A stretch of DNA of 5,681 nucleotides from Acidimicrobiia bacterium (GTDB taxonomy: Bacteria > Actinomycetota > Acidimicrobiia > Spongiisociales > JAHEDJ01): positions 1-5,681 of the forward strand of contig JAUVQS010000105.1 in the NCBI GenBank assembly GCA_030598025.1. The letters run 5' to 3'. Shown piece after piece: positions 5,478-5,681 of the stretch (its first letter is position 1; each line of letters opens with the position of its first letter). The notes under the pieces were generated by a model. That model was given only the letters and a program-made list of their open reading frames with translations, ran no database searches and was not told the origin of the DNA. A program made the position numbers and the translations under genes.

Positions 5478-5681
5478 TCAGCGGGAGGAAGCGTCTCTCA
5501 GCGCCGGCTCAAAGCCGGCAGTCCAGATCGGGCTCCGAATCAGATACACGGCGAAGGCGATTATGAACAGCGGTTCGATGCGCGCAACGGCCTCGAGACC
5601 GACGAAGTCGGCGATTCTGGTTCCCAGAAGCGAGCCGAGCGGGAGGGTGCTCCACATGACCGCCCGGGAGGCCGACGTTAC
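5478..5681 (-). CDS. Major facilitator superfamily transporter (C-terminal fragment)
   Basis: The minus-strand frame is open from the window edge to a TGA at 5480-5478, giving the last 67 residues of a larger protein whose start lies outside. The segment reads SASRAVMWSTLPLGSLLG, then TRIADFVGLEAVARIEPLFI, then a hydrophobic stretch ending LIRSPIW. This matches the last two helices (11 and 12) and connecting loop of drug- or siderophore-exporter-like MFS proteins (EntS/MFS_3 style), in which a Gly-rich PLGSLLGG motif precedes a loop with a D-x-x-G pattern. The substrate cannot be judged from this part. The tail after residue 54 is hydrophilic and ends DASSR. The gene is convergent with the Rieske-ThDP gene, with 12 bases between the stop codons. 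Confidence 0.75.
   Translation of the reverse strand, partial: VTSASRAVMWSTLPLGSLLGTRIADFVGLEAVARIEPLFIIAFAVYLIRSPIWTAGFEPALRDASSR
5503..5519. terminator. Possible weak hairpin terminator beyond the fusion gene
   Basis: GCCGGCT (5503-5509) and AGCCGGC (5513-5519) form a perfect 7-base-pair G+C-rich stem with loop CAA. It starts 38 bases after the fusion gene stop and lies inside the last codons of the convergent transporter gene. No T-run follows on the plus strand, so termination is uncertain. It could be chance in G+C-rich coding sequence. Confidence 0.3.

Noticed and set aside
5491..5501. GCGTCTCTCAG shared between the 2019-2029 palindrome arm and the transporter 3' end
   Set aside because: Several 11-base matches are expected by chance in about 5.7 kb on two strands, and the second copy lacks the matching reverse arm.
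4703..5566. Long plus-strand open frame overlapping the fusion gene
   Set aside because: It is an out-of-frame shadow in G+C-rich DNA: Arg/Gly-rich with no recognisable domain, and it runs through the ThDP pyrophosphate domain of the real gene.

Overview
The window is G+C-rich. The third codon positions of its genes are mostly G or C, a GTG start occurs, and the protein families fit an actinobacterium, perhaps an Acidimicrobiia-like environmental lineage. That placement is an inference from composition and protein style; there is no rRNA or other taxonomic marker. No mobile element, CRISPR array, tRNA or rRNA was seen.

Layout, left to right. (1) Bases 1-555, minus strand: the N-terminal 185 residues of a secreted TPM-domain protein with a signal peptide and GTG start; its 3' end lies outside the window. 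(2) 556-708: a divergent intergenic region with ribosome binding sites for both flanking genes, a TCACA-N6-TGTGA inverted repeat and a possible -10 element. (3) 709-2070, plus: a multi-pass membrane acyltransferase of the acyltransferase-3 family. (4) 2014-2060: a perfect inverted repeat with 22-base arms inside the last codons of that gene. (5) 2067-3434, minus: a DUF3179 lipoprotein, convergent with the acyltransferase and overlapping it by 4 bases at the stop codons. (6) 3435-3515: a short divergent intergenic region. (7) 3516-5465, plus: a single-chain fusion of a Rieske [2Fe-2S] domain with a complete thiamine-diphosphate enzyme of the pyruvate oxidase / acetolactate synthase superfamily. 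(8) 5478-5681, minus: the C-terminal 67 residues of a major facilitator superfamily transporter, convergent with the fusion gene across a 12-base gap.

Every gene is transcribed away from or towards its neighbour, so there is no operon in the window and little guilt-by-association evidence. The strongest functional link is the 81-base divergent promoter region shared by the DUF3179 lipoprotein (envelope, CxxC motif) and the Rieske-ThDP fusion (cytoplasm, redox). The fusion is the most interesting object: it suggests a 2-oxoacid-decarboxylating or oxidising enzyme that carries its own iron-sulfur electron relay. I believe this architecture recurs in database sequences, but I know of no biochemical characterisation. 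The second notable object is the long perfect palindrome at the acyltransferase/DUF3179 convergence point.
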